Source: NORP240 sp942492445
GTDB taxonomy: Bacteria; Pseudomonadota; Gammaproteobacteria; Pseudomonadales; Pseudohongiellaceae
Length of the DNA stretch: 64,000 nucleotides
Direction of reading: 5' to 3'
NCBI GenBank assembly: GCA_942492445.1
Contig: CALOEW010000086.1
Span: 124,001-188,000, forward strand
Shown: piece by piece, positions 55,942-63,578 of the stretch
How positions within the stretch are numbered: position 1 is the stretch's first letter
Layout of the letters: each line of letters opens with the position of its first letter
The notes under the pieces: model-generated
Databases searched by the model: none
What the model was told of the DNA's origin: nothing
What the model saw: the letters and a program-made list of their open reading frames with translations, nothing else
Position numbers and translations under genes: made by a program

Positions 55942-56839
55942 TCACTGCAGGGCCGGCTTGCTGTGGGTTATGCGGTGTTCTTCGTCCAGGTACAATACCA
56001 GGTCCGCCTGCCGAGGCAATACTTCGAGGCAGTGGCGGGTCAACCGTTCGAAATGCTGGATAAAGCGGTCCAGTGCCGGTTGATCCATCACCTTATTGGC
56101 AGCGGTGCCGGCCGAGGCGGCCAGTTTCTTCTCCTGCAGGCTGCGCCACTGATAGACACAGTCGAAAGACGGCGCCTTCAACATCACCAGGAAGTCGATT
56201 TTCTGAAACAACGACTGGTAGTTTTCAAGCCGGGCGTTCACGTATCGGCGCCAGGCGCCCTGGCTGTCCTCGGTCGCCTCCAGCCTGTTTACCGCCCTCA
56301 TCAATGCGTCCTCCGGTTCCGGTTCAAGACCTACGAACCAGCCTTCCAGCAGTACCAGGTCCACCGGCAGTTCCACAGGCTCCCACCCGGACCTGGGCCG
56401 GGGTTCGTCAACGGACTTGTCAAAGCGGGGGAGCAGGACCTGTCCATCCCCGCCGGTGTCTTCCAGGCGTGATACGACCTGGTAAGCAAGAGCCAGGTCG
56501 TGGGTACCGGGCACCCCCTCGGGTAGCCAGCAGCGGGTGAATCTGCCCGGCCAGTTTTCTGCGCTGGTTGCTGCTCAGGTAGAAATCGTCAAGCGAGAGA
56601 TTTGCCACACGCAGCTGTTGTTCCGATAACATCAGGGTCAAGAATTTTGCCAGTGTCGATTTTCCAGTACCCTGTGCACCGTTTATGCCAACTACAAGTG
56701 GCCGCTTCAGTAGACTCCGTTTTTCAGCCAGAATGCTGGCAAGGGGCAGATACCAGTCGGCAATGACCGTGGCGAATTCCGGCGGCAGGTGTTCATCGAC
56801 GAGAAACGCTTCTACTGGTGCGTTGTCCGGGAGCTGCAT
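55942..56839 (-). pseudogene. D-glycerate 3-kinase, one-base frameshift in a C5/G5 run
   Basis: The N-terminal frame (start ATG 56839 preferred over GTG 56929) has the Walker A GINGAQGTGKSTLAKFL, and continues through LSLDDFYLSSNQRRKLAGQIHPLLATRG. The C-terminal frame begins PGTHDLALAYQVVSRL and goes to 55942 with VELPVDLVLLEGWFVGL. The conserved junction ATRGVPGTHD is recovered by removing one base from the run at 56514-56518. It would phosphorylate D-glycerate, the second product of the phosphorylase, giving 3-phosphoglycerate, the substrate of GpgS. It is the first gene of the operon. The frameshift would abolish the enzyme unless it is a sequencing error or corrected. Confidence 0.85.
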
Positions 56840-56929
56840 GTAACTTGAATTCGTGGTTAGCTCGTTAACAGGTTTCAAGCTTAGCGGCTTCGCCCTCGGA
56901 ATGGTAGCGGAGAGTCCCGGCTGCTGCAC

Positions 56930-57226
56930 GCCTGATCCAGAATGGTGCAGAGAGGATCAGAGTGCTGGTTTCCGGTGCGTGGCCACAGGGCAGTCTGCCG
57001 TTCCATCCAGCATGTCCCCTTATTCCCTGATCTGCACGGTTCAGTCCAGGAGTACTCAGTTGCTCCCGCCTCCTGTCAGGGACAACACTGATCAGGGAAA
57101 ATAGGCTGACAGGCCAGTGTTTCATGTTATTCTCTGAGCGAAAACAGATGTGGATAGTGCGCTCGGAAAGGGCGCTTTGGTTCACCGAAAATCCACCTTT
57201 CAACCGCTCCCCGGTTAAATCGAGAC
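56930..57226. other. Divergent intergenic region
   Basis: It separates the leftward glucosylglycerate operon from the rightward replication genes and should hold both promoters. No convincing box or repeat was recognised. Confidence 0.5.
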
Positions 57227-58396
57227 GTGTACATGGCTTCCAAGCTGGTGCCTGAACGGCCCCTGTTTTTTTCGCCCACTCTGGCTGCCACCATTGGTCT
57301 GGAGGAAGCGATTCTTCTTCAGGTGTTGTTGGATTTCTTCGCTCACCGACCGGCCTGGGTAGAGGAACAGTACAGTTGGGTGGAGATCGCCGACCAGGAC
57401 CTGGAGGCCGCGCTCCCGTTCTGGCAGCTTGCCGATATCAGGCGCGCGCAGGCCAGTCTGGTAAATCTCGGGATGGTCCTTTGCAGTCCCGTGGAGGACA
57501 AGCACCCCTGTTACCGGTATGCCCTCAACGAAAAGGTCACCCGGGGAGTATCCGTTTCCGCTCCGCAGAACCTCGAAGCTGACCCGAAGGCCACATCAGA
57601 AACGTCTGCGATTTTCCGCCATGGTTACGGAGCCTCTCCAATTCCTGCGGAGTGGATGCCGGGAGAGGAGTGGCTGGTGCAATGCCGCCAGCACAATATT
57701 CCCGATAGCTTCAGTCTCGGCCTGGTACCGGAGTTCGTTGCCTACTGGCAGGATCGTGGCCAGGCCCAGTTCTCCTGGGGTAACAAGTTTTTCAAGCACG
57801 TATTGCGCAGCTGGCGGGAACAACAGACCCGCCAGGGCGCCCATGAAACGGCAAGTGCGATGCACCGCGACTGGCAGCCTGGCGAGGACGCGGTGAATAT
57901 TCTTGTGAACTCCGGCATTGCGGAGGAATTCATCGAGGACGCCGTTCCCGAGTTCGTCATGTACTGGCGTGAACGCGGGGTCCGTATCAGTACCTGGAAC
58001 ACCAAATTCATCGAACACATCCGCCGCCAGTGGGACAGATACAACGCCTGTTTTGGTCACGACGAGACCCCCAGGCCGATCCCGGCCGACTGGCAGCCAA
58101 GTCCCGCCTGCTTCGAAATTCTGCAGCTGGCAGAAATCGACCTGAACTATGCCCGCAGCAGAATTCCCGAATTCGTGCTCTACTGGCGTGACAGCCAGCA
58201 GGCGAGGGCTTCCTGGAATACGGTATTCCTGCAATTCATCAAGCAGGACTGGGCCAGGCGACTTAATGCCCCGCTCGAGTTAGAATCCGTGCATGGAAAA
58301 AATCAATCCCCTGCTGGAGAAAGCCAGCACAGCATTGAAGAAAAACTGCGACAGCTCACCGACCGCAGCTGGGCGGAGAATGCCCGTCGCTGGTGA
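57227..58396 (+). CDS. DnaT-like replication protein with three C-terminal DnaT-type domains
   Basis: 389 residues. The N-terminal third (about 1-100) is a winged-helix-like region (GLEEAILLQVLLDFFAHR, RAQASLVNLGMV). Three repeats follow near residues 135-200, 220-270 and 290-345, each with a Trp-rich helix-loop pattern such as IPDSFSLGLVPEFVAYWQDRG, WGNKFFKHVLRSWRE and WNTKFIEHIRRQWDRY. This is the DnaT single-strand-binding C-domain, which loads DnaB in E. coli primosomes. Three copies in a chain is unusual compared with one in DnaT. Its 3' end overlaps the next gene by 104 bp. Confidence 0.8.
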   Translation: MYMASKLVPERPLFFSPTLAATIGLEEAILLQVLLDFFAHRPAWVEEQYSWVEIADQDLEAALPFWQLADIRRAQASLVNLGMVLCSPVEDKHPCYRYALNEKVTRGVSVSAPQNLEADPKATSETSAIFRHGYGASPIPAEWMPGEEWLVQCRQHNIPDSFSLGLVPEFVAYWQDRGQAQFSWGNKFFKHVLRSWREQQTRQGAHETASAMHRDWQPGEDAVNILVNSGIAEEFIEDAVPEFVMYWRERGVRISTWNTKFIEHIRRQWDRYNACFGHDETPRPIPADWQPSPACFEILQLAEIDLNYARSRIPEFVLYWRDSQQARASWNTVFLQFIKQDWARRLNAPLELESVHGKNQSPAGESQHSIEEKLRQLTDRSWAENARRW

Positions 58397-59021
58397 ACGT
58401 GGCGCGGTCGACCGCGGTCGTAACGAGCCAGGCACCGGCCAGGCCTCGGGTGTGTTTGAACCCGGGCTGGTAGACGCCATTAATCAGGTTTTTTCCGAAT
58501 TCGCCTTCGCCTATCATAACCAGTTTCACAAAGCCTACCCGGATCACGCCAGCATCAGCATCGGTAAGGAATACTGGCTGAGCTGCCTGGCGGAATTCTC
58601 ACCTGAACAGATTACCCGGGCTGCGCGTAAACTGGTCAAGTCATCCGAATATCTGCCGACGGTCGCAGCCCTGGTAAAAGTCTGCGAAAGCGGACTGGAG
58701 TTGTTCGGTCTGCCGTCACCGCGAGCTGCCTACCTTGAAGCCTGCCAGGCACCTTCACCCAAAGCGGCATTCAACTGGAGTCATGCCGCTGTGTACCAGG
58801 CAGGTAAGGCAAGTGACTGGTTTGTTCTGGCCACTGAACCGGAGGCAGTGGCATTGCCGATCTTTGAGTACTACTACCAGAGTATCTGCAGGCGCGTCAT
58901 GCAGGGTGAAAAGGTTGTGGTGACTCCACCTCCGGCACTGGGGCAGGGCCATGGCAAAAAGCTGACTCCGGAACAGCGCCGGGAGCGCATGCGCAGGTTG
59001 CGGGAACAGGTCGGGCTGTGA
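58293..59021 (+). CDS. Replication protein P-like (lambda P family helicase loader)
   Basis: 242 residues. Its middle, DAINQVFSEFAFAYHNQFHKAYP followed by GKEYWLSCLAEFSPEQITRAARKLVKSSEYLPTVAALVKVCE, is characteristic of the phage lambda P family, which delivers DnaB helicase to DNA. The C-terminus (KKLTPEQRRERMRRLREQ) is basic. ATG 58293 lies within the DnaT-like gene in another frame and both products look genuine there; ATG 58380 is an alternative start with little overlap. The pair with a DnaT-like partner suggests a host primosome or helicase-loading system; no phage genes are beside it. Confidence 0.78.
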   Translation: MEKINPLLEKASTALKKNCDSSPTAAGRRMPVAGERGAVDRGRNEPGTGQASGVFEPGLVDAINQVFSEFAFAYHNQFHKAYPDHASISIGKEYWLSCLAEFSPEQITRAARKLVKSSEYLPTVAALVKVCESGLELFGLPSPRAAYLEACQAPSPKAAFNWSHAAVYQAGKASDWFVLATEPEAVALPIFEYYYQSICRRVMQGEKVVVTPPPALGQGHGKKLTPEQRRERMRRLREQVGL

Positions 59022-59023
59022 CC

Positions 59024-59084
59024 ACAGGAAACCATTACTGATTGCTGCAGGGCATTGCTTTAATTAATCAGAGGTTCCTTAGCC
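59024..59084. repeat. Dispersed inverted repeat, copy G
   Basis: Read on the complement, CTAAGGAACCTCTGATTAA, a core AGCAATGCCCTGCAG, and CAATCAGTAATGGTTTC as the second arm. It lies between the P-like gene and maeA, where it would be in the maeA leader. Confidence 0.75.
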
Positions 59085-59128
59085 AGAGATTCACAATTTT
59101 TACACTATTCCGAGAAGTAATCATCCCG

Positions 59129-60826
59129 ATGAGCAAAAGCAGGCCAGTCTATATTTCCTACGCCGGTCCTTCGCTTCTGGAAACGCCGTTGTTGAACAAG
59201 GGCTCCGCGTTTTCCGAGAGTGAGCGACGCAATTTCAACCTTCTGGGTCTTCTTCCACCCCGGTATGAAACCATCGAGGAGCAGGCGAAACGCGCGTACA
59301 TGCAGTACCGGAGCTTCGACGATCCGATCAACAAGCATATCTACCTGCGCGCAGTTCAGGATAACAACGAAACGCTTTTCTACCGCTTGCTTACTGACCA
59401 TCTGGTGGAAATGCTGCCGATAATCTACACACCGACCGTCGGCGACGCCTGTGAACATTTCTCGGATATTTATCGCAGCGCCAGGGGGATTTTTGTGTCC
59501 TACGAGGAGCGGGAATTCATGGATGAGGTGCTGCGCAGCGTGACCAAGGACAAGGTGAAGGTGATCGTCGTGACTGATGGCGAGCGCGTTCTGGGTCTGG
59601 GTGATCAGGGGATCGGCGGTATGGGAATCACTATAGGCAAGCTCAGTGTCTATACAGCCATCGGCGGCATCAGCCCTGCTTATACCCTGCCGGTGGCGCT
59701 GGACGTGGGTACCAACAATCGTAAACTGCTGGACGATCCGTTTTACATGGGGATGCGGCATCCCCGTATCGGGCCGGAAGAGTATGACCGGTTCGTGGAC
59801 TCGTTCATCGATGCCGTCGAGGAACGCTGGCCTGGAGTGCTGATCCAGTTTGAGGATTTCGCCCAGCCCAATGCCATGCCGATTCTGCATCGGCACCGGG
59901 ACAGGGTCTGCTGTTTCAACGATGACATCCAGGGCACCGCCGCGGTTACTCTGGGAACCTTGCTGGCAGCCTGCAGAAAAAAAGGCGTTGTACTGGAAGA
60001 TCAGCGTATCGTGTTTGTTGGCTCGGGTTCGGCAGGCAGCGGGATAGCTGAGCTGGTAATCACCGCGATGGTGGCCCGGGGTCTCAGTGACAGCGAGGCC
60101 AGGGCGCGGATTTTCATGGTGGACAGGGACGGACTGCTTACCGAAGGCATGAGCGGATTGCGGGATTTTCAGCAAAAGCTGGTTCAGCCTCGGACTGTCA
60201 TCGATGACTGGAAGCTGTCTGCGCCTGAAGGCAATCCGGACCTGCTCGACGTGCTGAGAAATACGCGTGCAGGCGTACTGATCGGTGTTTCCGGTAAGCC
60301 CGGCCTGTTTACTGAAGAGGTTGTGCGAACCATGCATGCCGGTTGCGACAGGCCGATTATCCTGCCGCTGAGCAACCCCTCCCGTAACTCGGAGGCACAC
60401 CCTCAGGACGTGCTCCAGTGGACTGATGGGAAAGCAATCGTTGCAACCGGCAGCCCATTCCAGGATGTGCAGTCTGGCAATAATAAAACGCCCGTCTCTC
60501 AGTGCAATAACAGTTATATTTTTCCCGGCATTGGTCTCGGAGTCATTGCGTCCAGGGCATCGCGGGTAACCGACGAGATGTTGATGATTGCCAGCACCAC
60601 ACTGGCGGATTTGTCGCGGGAGCCTGAGCACTCCAATGCCGTTCTGCCGCCTCTCACGGCGCTGTCGGAGATCAGCCGCAAAATTGCCTTTGCTGTTGCA
60701 AGAACGGCTCAGGAACAGGGTATCGCACTCATGACCAGTGAAGACGAGCTGCTGGCCTCGATTGAGAGAAATTTCTGGAAACCCGCCTACCGGGAATACC
60801 GCCGTGTGGCAATGCGGGCGCGCTGA
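59129..60826 (+). CDS. maeA: NAD-dependent malic enzyme (malate dehydrogenase, oxaloacetate-decarboxylating)
   Basis: 565 residues, the same length as E. coli MaeA. It converts malate to pyruvate and CO2 with NAD. Motifs include IYTPTVGDACE, VTDGERVLGLGDQGIGGMGI, the metal-binding FEDFAQPNA, CFNDDIQGTAAV, and the Rossmann motif VFVGSGSAGSGIA. The frame opens from 59042, but ATG 59129 begins the family's usual N-terminus (MSKSRPVYISYAG). A dispersed-repeat copy lies between it and the preceding gene, and a strong inverted repeat follows its stop. Confidence 0.94.
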   Translation: MSKSRPVYISYAGPSLLETPLLNKGSAFSESERRNFNLLGLLPPRYETIEEQAKRAYMQYRSFDDPINKHIYLRAVQDNNETLFYRLLTDHLVEMLPIIYTPTVGDACEHFSDIYRSARGIFVSYEEREFMDEVLRSVTKDKVKVIVVTDGERVLGLGDQGIGGMGITIGKLSVYTAIGGISPAYTLPVALDVGTNNRKLLDDPFYMGMRHPRIGPEEYDRFVDSFIDAVEERWPGVLIQFEDFAQPNAMPILHRHRDRVCCFNDDIQGTAAVTLGTLLAACRKKGVVLEDQRIVFVGSGSAGSGIAELVITAMVARGLSDSEARARIFMVDRDGLLTEGMSGLRDFQQKLVQPRTVIDDWKLSAPEGNPDLLDVLRNTRAGVLIGVSGKPGLFTEEVVRTMHAGCDRPIILPLSNPSRNSEAHPQDVLQWTDGKAIVATGSPFQDVQSGNNKTPVSQCNNSYIFPGIGLGVIASRASRVTDEMLMIASTTLADLSREPEHSNAVLPPLTALSEISRKIAFAVARTAQEQGIALMTSEDELLASIERNFWKPAYREYRRVAMRAR

Positions 60827-60832
60827 GACTGC

Positions 60833-60873
60833 GCCTCCAGGGAACCCGACGCCGGCGCGGTTGCCCTGGAGGC
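60833..60873. terminator. Long stem-loop between convergent maeA and the DapA-like gene
   Basis: GCCTCCAGGG (60833-60842) and CCCTGGAGGC (60864-60873) form a perfect 10-bp stem, with inner AACC/GGTT extending it. No T tract follows in either direction, so it could act as a bidirectional terminator or mRNA 3'-end stabiliser. Confidence 0.5.
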
Positions 60874-60896
60874 CGGGTGGTACCGCTTGTTGTGGT

Positions 60897-61898
60897 TCAT
60901 GCGGGAAGGGGCACTTTGAGGTAAGGTACAAGTCCCTTCAGCCGGTATTCGATTTCCGCCACCTGGTGAGCGGCAAAATTGACCGTTTCACGTCGTGACA
61001 GTGTGGTTTTGAAGATTCCCCGCCGTTGCAGTACGTAAAGGCGAACTCCCGGGATTACACCGTCCAGGTTAAGCATCAACAGCAGCCTGCCGAAGCAGTC
61101 GCGCAGCTCCTCTTCACGCCCCGCCTGCTGCAGCTCCCAGAGGCGGGCATAGATGTCACCGTACATGGCGCCACCGGTCATGACACCATCCACGCCCAGG
61201 CGCATTTCATAAAGCCAACTGCGACCGAACGATGCCGTAATGACACTTTTAATGGGTGTGGGGCGGTGCTTCACCTCTTCAATGATACGTTGCTGAACGT
61301 CGCCATATTCCTCTTTGATGTAGCCACAATTAGGAAAGTCAGTGGCCAGTCTGACCAGGAAGTCCACACCCAGTTCCAGGTTCGGTCCACCGCTGGTCTG
61401 CACGAAGACCGGCCGTGACGTGACGTCGCACAATGCCTGATAGTATTGGTAAATTTCCTCCAGCGAGGTGGCGGAAGTCGGCGGGATAGCGATCATGCCG
61501 TCGGGCGCCAGTGACTCGGCAAAGCGCGCGTAGTCGAGCATGCCGGCGGTATCATCGGCCTGGACACCCAGCACCAGGACACTGTTCCGGCCGCGATTGG
61601 CTTCCGTCAGTACCTCGAATCCCCGCAGTCTTTCCTCCCTGGTCAGGTAACGCTGTTCGCTGGAATTCTGGGGCCAGACCAGACCCTGTACACCACAGCG
61701 ATCCAGAAATGCCACCTGTCCTGCCAGATCATCGTAATCCACGGCACCGTCCTCGGTATAGGGGGTGCTGAGTATCATCAAAGCGCCGCGCATCCGGTTG
61801 GAGGCCTGGGCGAGCAGGCTGCCGGTGGGCGACATAGCCGCCACCGCCGTGGCCGCGAGATACTGTCGACGTGTGAGTTGCAGGTTTTTCAGCGACAT
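60897..61898 (-). CDS. Tat-exported DapA/N-acetylneuraminate-lyase-family protein
   Basis: 333 residues. LTRRQYLAATAVAAM is a twin-arginine-type signal, followed by a DHDPS-like barrel: ALMILSTPYTEDGAVDYDDLAGQVAFLDRCGVQGLV, and the Schiff-base region YIKEEYGD with the catalytic lysine. The conserved Tyr normally in PVxLYNxP is not present (RPVFVQTSGGPN), so classical dihydrodipicolinate synthase chemistry is unlikely. An exported aldolase/lyase of this family is unusual. It is divergent from zwf; substrate unknown. Confidence 0.83.
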   Translation of the reverse strand: MSLKNLQLTRRQYLAATAVAAMSPTGSLLAQASNRMRGALMILSTPYTEDGAVDYDDLAGQVAFLDRCGVQGLVWPQNSSEQRYLTREERLRGFEVLTEANRGRNSVLVLGVQADDTAGMLDYARFAESLAPDGMIAIPPTSATSLEEIYQYYQALCDVTSRPVFVQTSGGPNLELGVDFLVRLATDFPNCGYIKEEYGDVQQRIIEEVKHRPTPIKSVITASFGRSWLYEMRLGVDGVMTGGAMYGDIYARLWELQQAGREEELRDCFGRLLLMLNLDGVIPGVRLYVLQRRGIFKTTLSRRETVNFAAHQVAEIEYRLKGLVPYLKVPLPA

Positions 61899-62100
61899 GG
61901 TGGGTCTCCGGGAGTTATGGTCAGGGGCCTGTTATTGTAATCCGGGACAGTCGATAATAGGGGTTCTCAATATCGATTCTGGTTGCAGGGTCCCTGCAGG
62001 CTGTGATCAGGTCGACTGGCCGGAAACTTGCATCATTAATCCTGCTCTGTCGAAAACGGCATCGGCCTCGGCCATCCACCCCATTTTGGGGCAGCAAACT

Positions 62101-63555
62101 ATGATATGTGATTTTTTGATTATCGGGGGGGACGGCGACCTGGCGTTCCGCAAGCTTTATCCATCTCTCTATCAACTGGAGGTAGCCGGCTGCCTGCCCT
62201 CCTGTCTGAAAATCGTCGGTGTTTCCCGGTCCGACGAAGAGCTGCAGTCTTTCCGTACCCGGGTGCGTGAAAAATTCGAGAGTTACCAGAATGAGGTTGT
62301 CGACGAGCAGGTATGGAAACGGTTCCATGCCCGCCTGCATTATGCCCCGGTGGACGCGACTTCCGAGTCAAGCCTGATGCCATTGCGGGAGAAGTACTTC
62401 AGCGACAGCGGGCGCGACCTGATTGTCTATCTGGCGACGCCACCGACTATTTTTGCGCCGGTGTGCCAGTCCCTGTGGGCTGTGGGGCTGGTGCGCCCCA
62501 CTACCCGCATCGTGGTTGAAAAGCCGCTCGGAGAGGACCTGCAATCGTTTCGTGCCATCAACTCCAGCCTGTCAGCGTTGTTCAGTGAAGAACAGGTGTA
62601 TCGGATAGACCACTATCTGGGCAAAGAGACAGTGCAGAACCTGCTGGCCATGCGCTTTGCCAATTCGCTGTTCGAACCGCTGTGGAACAACAACTACATC
62701 GATCATGTGCAGATCACCGTGGCGGAAACGGTCGGTATCGAGGGTCGTTGGCAGTTCTATGATGAGGCCGGGGCAATGCGCGACATGGTGCAGAATCATC
62801 TGTTGCAACTGCTGTGTCTGGTTGCCATGGAGCCACCGGCGCGCATCGATGCCGGGTCCGTTCATGACGAGAAGCTGAAGGTATTGCGGGCACTGAAGCC
62901 CATGTCCAGCACCGAAGTGCGGGAGAGCACCGTCCGCGGCCAGTACCAGAGGGGCGCCGTCAATGGACATGCCGTTCCGGGCTACCTGGAGGAGCAGGGA
63001 GCCAGACAGGATTCCACCACCGAAACCTTTGTCGCGATAAGGGCCGAGATCAGCAACTGGCGCTGGTCCGGCGTGCCATTCTACCTGCGTACCGGCAAGC
63101 GCCTGGTCAAGCGTTACTCGGAAATTGTTATTCAGTTCAAAGAGGTGCCCCATGCGGTTTTCGGTCAAGAGATTGATCGGGACGAAGCCAATCGGCTGAT
63201 TATCCGCCTTCAGCCTGATGAAGGCATCAGGCTCATGGTTCGTAACAAGGTTCCGGGGCTGGATGATCCCATGGAACTGGAACAGGTATCCCTGGACCTT
63301 TCCCTGTCCGAAAGTTTTCCGGATCGCCGTGCACCGGATGCCTACGAGCGTCTGCTGCTGGACGTGATGCGGGCCAATTCCACCCATTTCATGCGCTCCG
63401 ACGAGCTGGAGGCGGCCTGGGCCTGGGTAGACGGCATCATAGCAGGCTGGCACAAAGTGAATAAGCGGCCCCTTGCATACACTGCCGGTAGCTGGGGCCC
63501 GTCGGACAGTATTGCGCTGATCGCCCGCGATGACCGCAACTGGGACGAAGGGTAG
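62101..63555 (+). CDS. zwf: Glucose-6-phosphate 1-dehydrogenase
   Basis: 484 residues. It oxidises glucose-6-phosphate to 6-phosphogluconolactone, feeding the pentose-phosphate or Entner-Doudoroff pathway. The nucleotide-binding start is LIIGGDGDLAFRKLYPSLY (GGDGDLA instead of the usual GGTGDLA), and the substrate motif RIDHYLGKETVQNLL carries the catalytic His. Further on, NYIDHVQITVAETVGIEGR and YLRTGKRL are typical. The frame opens upstream at 61765, but that stretch is not G6PDH-like; ATG 62101 with GGGG upstream is the start. It is followed closely by pgl. Confidence 0.95.
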   Translation: MICDFLIIGGDGDLAFRKLYPSLYQLEVAGCLPSCLKIVGVSRSDEELQSFRTRVREKFESYQNEVVDEQVWKRFHARLHYAPVDATSESSLMPLREKYFSDSGRDLIVYLATPPTIFAPVCQSLWAVGLVRPTTRIVVEKPLGEDLQSFRAINSSLSALFSEEQVYRIDHYLGKETVQNLLAMRFANSLFEPLWNNNYIDHVQITVAETVGIEGRWQFYDEAGAMRDMVQNHLLQLLCLVAMEPPARIDAGSVHDEKLKVLRALKPMSSTEVRESTVRGQYQRGAVNGHAVPGYLEEQGARQDSTTETFVAIRAEISNWRWSGVPFYLRTGKRLVKRYSEIVIQFKEVPHAVFGQEIDRDEANRLIIRLQPDEGIRLMVRNKVPGLDDPMELEQVSLDLSLSESFPDRRAPDAYERLLLDVMRANSTHFMRSDELEAAWAWVDGIIAGWHKVNKRPLAYTAGSWGPSDSIALIARDDRNWDEG

Positions 63556-63578
63556 CGGGACAGGATGGTGGCAGGGCT

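Noticed and set aside
57227..59021. Prophage replication module
   Set aside because: The P-like protein resembles lambda P, but no integrase, capsid, lysis or att sequences are nearby, and the surrounding genes are metabolic.
59105..60931. 608-residue minus-strand open frame
   Set aside because: Antisense to maeA; composition is that of a shadow frame.
61765..62100. N-terminal extension of zwf
   Set aside because: The added residues are not G6PDH-like and the family N-terminus starts at ATG 62101.
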